Assembly: GCA_022749755.1 (NCBI GenBank)
Contig: CM040452.1
Location: 8,078,350-8,142,349, forward strand
DNA length: 64,000 nt
Direction of reading: 5' to 3'
Origin: Azadirachta indica
Lineage: Eukaryota > Streptophyta > Magnoliopsida > Sapindales > Meliaceae
Positions 62,161 through 64,000 of this stretch are shown in pieces. The notes beneath the pieces were generated by a model. That model worked only from the letters and a program-made list of their open reading frames with translations, ran no database searches and was not told where the DNA came from. Within the stretch, counting starts at the first letter, position 1. Each line of letters begins with the position of its first letter. Both the position numbers and the translations under genes were made by a program.

Positions 62161-62850
62161 TAATCAAATTCATGATCTACCAAATCCTATAAGAAACAAA
62201 TCCAATTAATCAAGTTGGATTACATTTTACGTCACTCTATTCATAATTTTATACTCTAATACTACAATAATTAATTCGGTAATTAATATATCTTAATTTA
62301 ATTGCATCAAATTTAAAATAATCAGATGACAGTAATCTCTATTTTTTTAATTTTTTAAAAAAAATTCATAAATTTTCGGTATTCTTTTATTATTTTATTT
62401 TTACTAATTTCTTTTCATTTAATTGACGTTCATCAAAATATATAATATATACATGTCATAATTTCACGCAAAACTATACATTTGATGCAGTTAAGAGTGT
62501 GATTGGATAAATATTGTGTTTAAATTTGATATTATATCTTGTGATTTTGCAGTTGATAAATTGGCCGAATTAATGGGTTCTTTTGGTTTAATGAATGAAA
62601 TTGTTCCATTAACGCTGGAAACAACCAAAAGGAGAAAATGAACTTCAATAAATCATTGCATTTAATTAATTTAAAAATCACAAATAAAACATAAGGCCGA
62701 CGACTAGGGAATACGTATCAAATCCCTTATTGAATCTAATTCATCCACTCCTCTTAGCGAGAATGAATCAAATGACAATAGTAAAAGGAATATAAGAAAC
62801 AGCTAGCAAGTATTTTTTTATTCTTCTAGGCGAAATTAATTATAACAATT
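62161..62850. other. 3' flank of NAC copy J
   Basis: Paralogous to the beginning of the window (62331 onward matches position 1 onward). No gene seen. Confidence 0.6.
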
Positions 62851-63717
62851 TTAGTAGAGAACACAGAGCGCCAATTGAGGTGCCTGCAATTAATTAAAAA
62901 CAAATATATACAATCAGGAATCATTATAAAATTTGTAAAAATAATTAATTAAAAATATACGCATTCTATGTCACTTACTTGGTTTTGATTTGCTAGCGTA
63001 TATTCCTTCATGAGCCACCTAGTTTTTTCTTTAGATGTATTACAGTAAGCAAATGACTTCTTTCGAACAGATAGATTTCCATGTTCGTCTATAATATCTT
63101 TAGATGGCCCCGTCATTCTCCATGATCCTCCACTTTTAATTTGTCTATTGGTAACCCTTCCGTGCCTATTCTCTAAATGTGTAAAGAAGTACCTCTTCTT
63201 GTGACCAGACTCGATTCCTGAATCTGTGTTTGTATATATATATATATATATTTGAAAAATCAATTGTGTTTTTAGTACATAACAATTATTAAAGCATATG
63301 GTAAGCATTAATTTTTATGATAAATATTAAAGCATATTAGTTTTTTATTTATATTTAATATCTCAGTATTTAGTTCAACAACAATCGAAACTTTAAAATC
63401 ACAAAAGTAATAATTTTAAAACTTTGATATCTCAATCTTAAACACACACACGCCTTTCACAACCACAACTTTTATTAAAAAGGAAAAGTTAAAATTTGTT
63501 TATCATCAAACAACAAAAAATTGGAGATACATAAACGTACGTACTTACCATAGATCTCTTCAGACTTTTGACCGTAAAAATTTGTATCTGATATAAATTT
63601 GAAACCTTCATCATGAGTTAAACCGGCTTGCTTATAACTGAGTAGTGTCATAATATCTGAGTTGGTTGGATCAAATACCCCTCCAAGATAATGTACTTTG
63701 CCATCTGATGAGCCCAT
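62851..63717 (-). CDS. Intact short NAC-domain protein, copy J (type 1, 148 aa)
   Basis: Putative NAC-family nuclear regulator. Exons are 63717-63549, 63223-62979 and 62883-62851 (447 nt). Donors are G|GTAAGT and CAA|GTAAGT; acceptors are CACAG and TGCAG; all phases are consistent. The start is the ATG at 63717; the GTG five codons upstream is in frame but is not a plausible plant start. Exon 1 reads MGSSDGKVHYLGGVFDPTNSD ... TNFYGQKSEEIY (subdomains A/B). Exon 2 reads GHKKRYFFTHLENRHGRVT, SWRMTGPSKDI, HGNLSVRKKSFAY and KTRWLMKEYTLANQNQ (C/D). Exon 3 reads APQLALCVLY and a stop (E). Basic residues expected to contact DNA in subdomains C and D are kept better than in copy I. No activation domain follows. 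It is the best candidate for a working gene in the window, though expression cannot be judged. Confidence 0.75.
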
Positions 63718-64000
63718 TGAATTGTTCTTCACAAAAATTACGAATAATTCTCTTGCAAGAGTGGTTGATTATTATTGTTATCTATGCTTGAAGCTGCGAA
63801 GATCTGATATATATATAGCTGACATTCTATTAATATTTGTTAATTAGAATTGAATTGAAATAAAAATTTCAAATATGATAATAAAGCATTTGCTAATGCG
63901 AATATAATTGCACTGCAATAAACAATTTTAACCAAATTATGAGATTATATTTTTAAGCTTTGGCAGCCATGGCCAAGCTTTTCTGGTAAATGATGCCAGC
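63718..64000 (-). promoter_or_regulatory. 5' flank of NAC copy J (runs off the window)
   Basis: Proximal type 1 upstream region, nearly identical to 52321-52600, with GGCAGCCATGGCCAAGC at 63962-63978. Confidence 0.55.

Overview
This is plant nuclear DNA from a eudicot. It is extremely AT-rich and has plant-style introns, an LTR retrotransposon of the Ty1-copia class primed by initiator tRNA-Met, hAT-like and Mutator-like DNA elements, and decayed copies of a NAC-domain transcription factor family. The species cannot be fixed from sequence alone. A tree crop such as Citrus is a guess I would not defend. There is no prokaryotic content, no tRNA or rRNA gene and no CRISPR array.

The window is a disordered tandem array of very short NAC genes, all readable copies being on the minus strand. 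I count ten copies in two subfamilies. Type 1 begins MGS-S/L-D; its members lie near 0.5-1.4, 14.6-15.4, 47.1-48.0, 51.8-52.3 and 62.9-63.7 kb. Type 2 begins MASSNDK; its members lie near 12.9-13.8, 25.7-26.6, 33.8-34.0, 45.4-46.3 and 56.5-57.5 kb. Only two copies look intact from a true ATG to a stop: 56541-57466 (151 aa) and 62851-63717 (148 aa). The others have a lost start codon, broken splice donors, frameshifts, nonsense codons or truncation. Both intact genes have three exons and stop just after NAC subdomain E, so they encode little more than a NAC domain.

Between the genes lie conserved 5' flanks, a conserved spacer, and inverted (plus-strand) remnants of a type 1 promoter and first exon. 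The recurring order is: type 2 gene (minus), its promoter, hAT-like element, spacer, inverted type 1 promoter and exon 1 relic (plus). This implies an ancestral head-to-head NAC pair whose plus-strand partner decayed.

Mobile elements carry the rest. There are four hAT-like elements (TAGGG termini, 8-bp target duplications, about 2.2-2.4 kb, no transposase). There are six copies of an AT-rich terminal-inverted-repeat element flanked by a direct repeat of about 45 bp. There is a 2.1-kb palindromic Mutator-like element with a 9-bp target duplication, plus fragments of it. There is also a Ty1-copia element, complete but degenerate at 36992-42556 and truncated at 5957-10036. The complete copia sits inside a hAT-like element, and a paralogous element at 20326-22769 preserves the empty site.

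Two stretches of about 13.2 kb (5957-19132 and 38468-51742) are a segmental duplication that includes the copia, two NAC copies, a TIR element and part of the palindromic element. At the left edge of the first copy lies a non-repetitive fragment (4364-5956) of a polypyrimidine tract-binding protein gene: the 5' UTR and the first three coding exons with introns intact.

I found no clearly new enzymatic or defence system. The most unusual features are the short NAC genes, the ancestral divergent pair, the chimeric PTB junction, and the nested elements that let events in the array be ordered in time.
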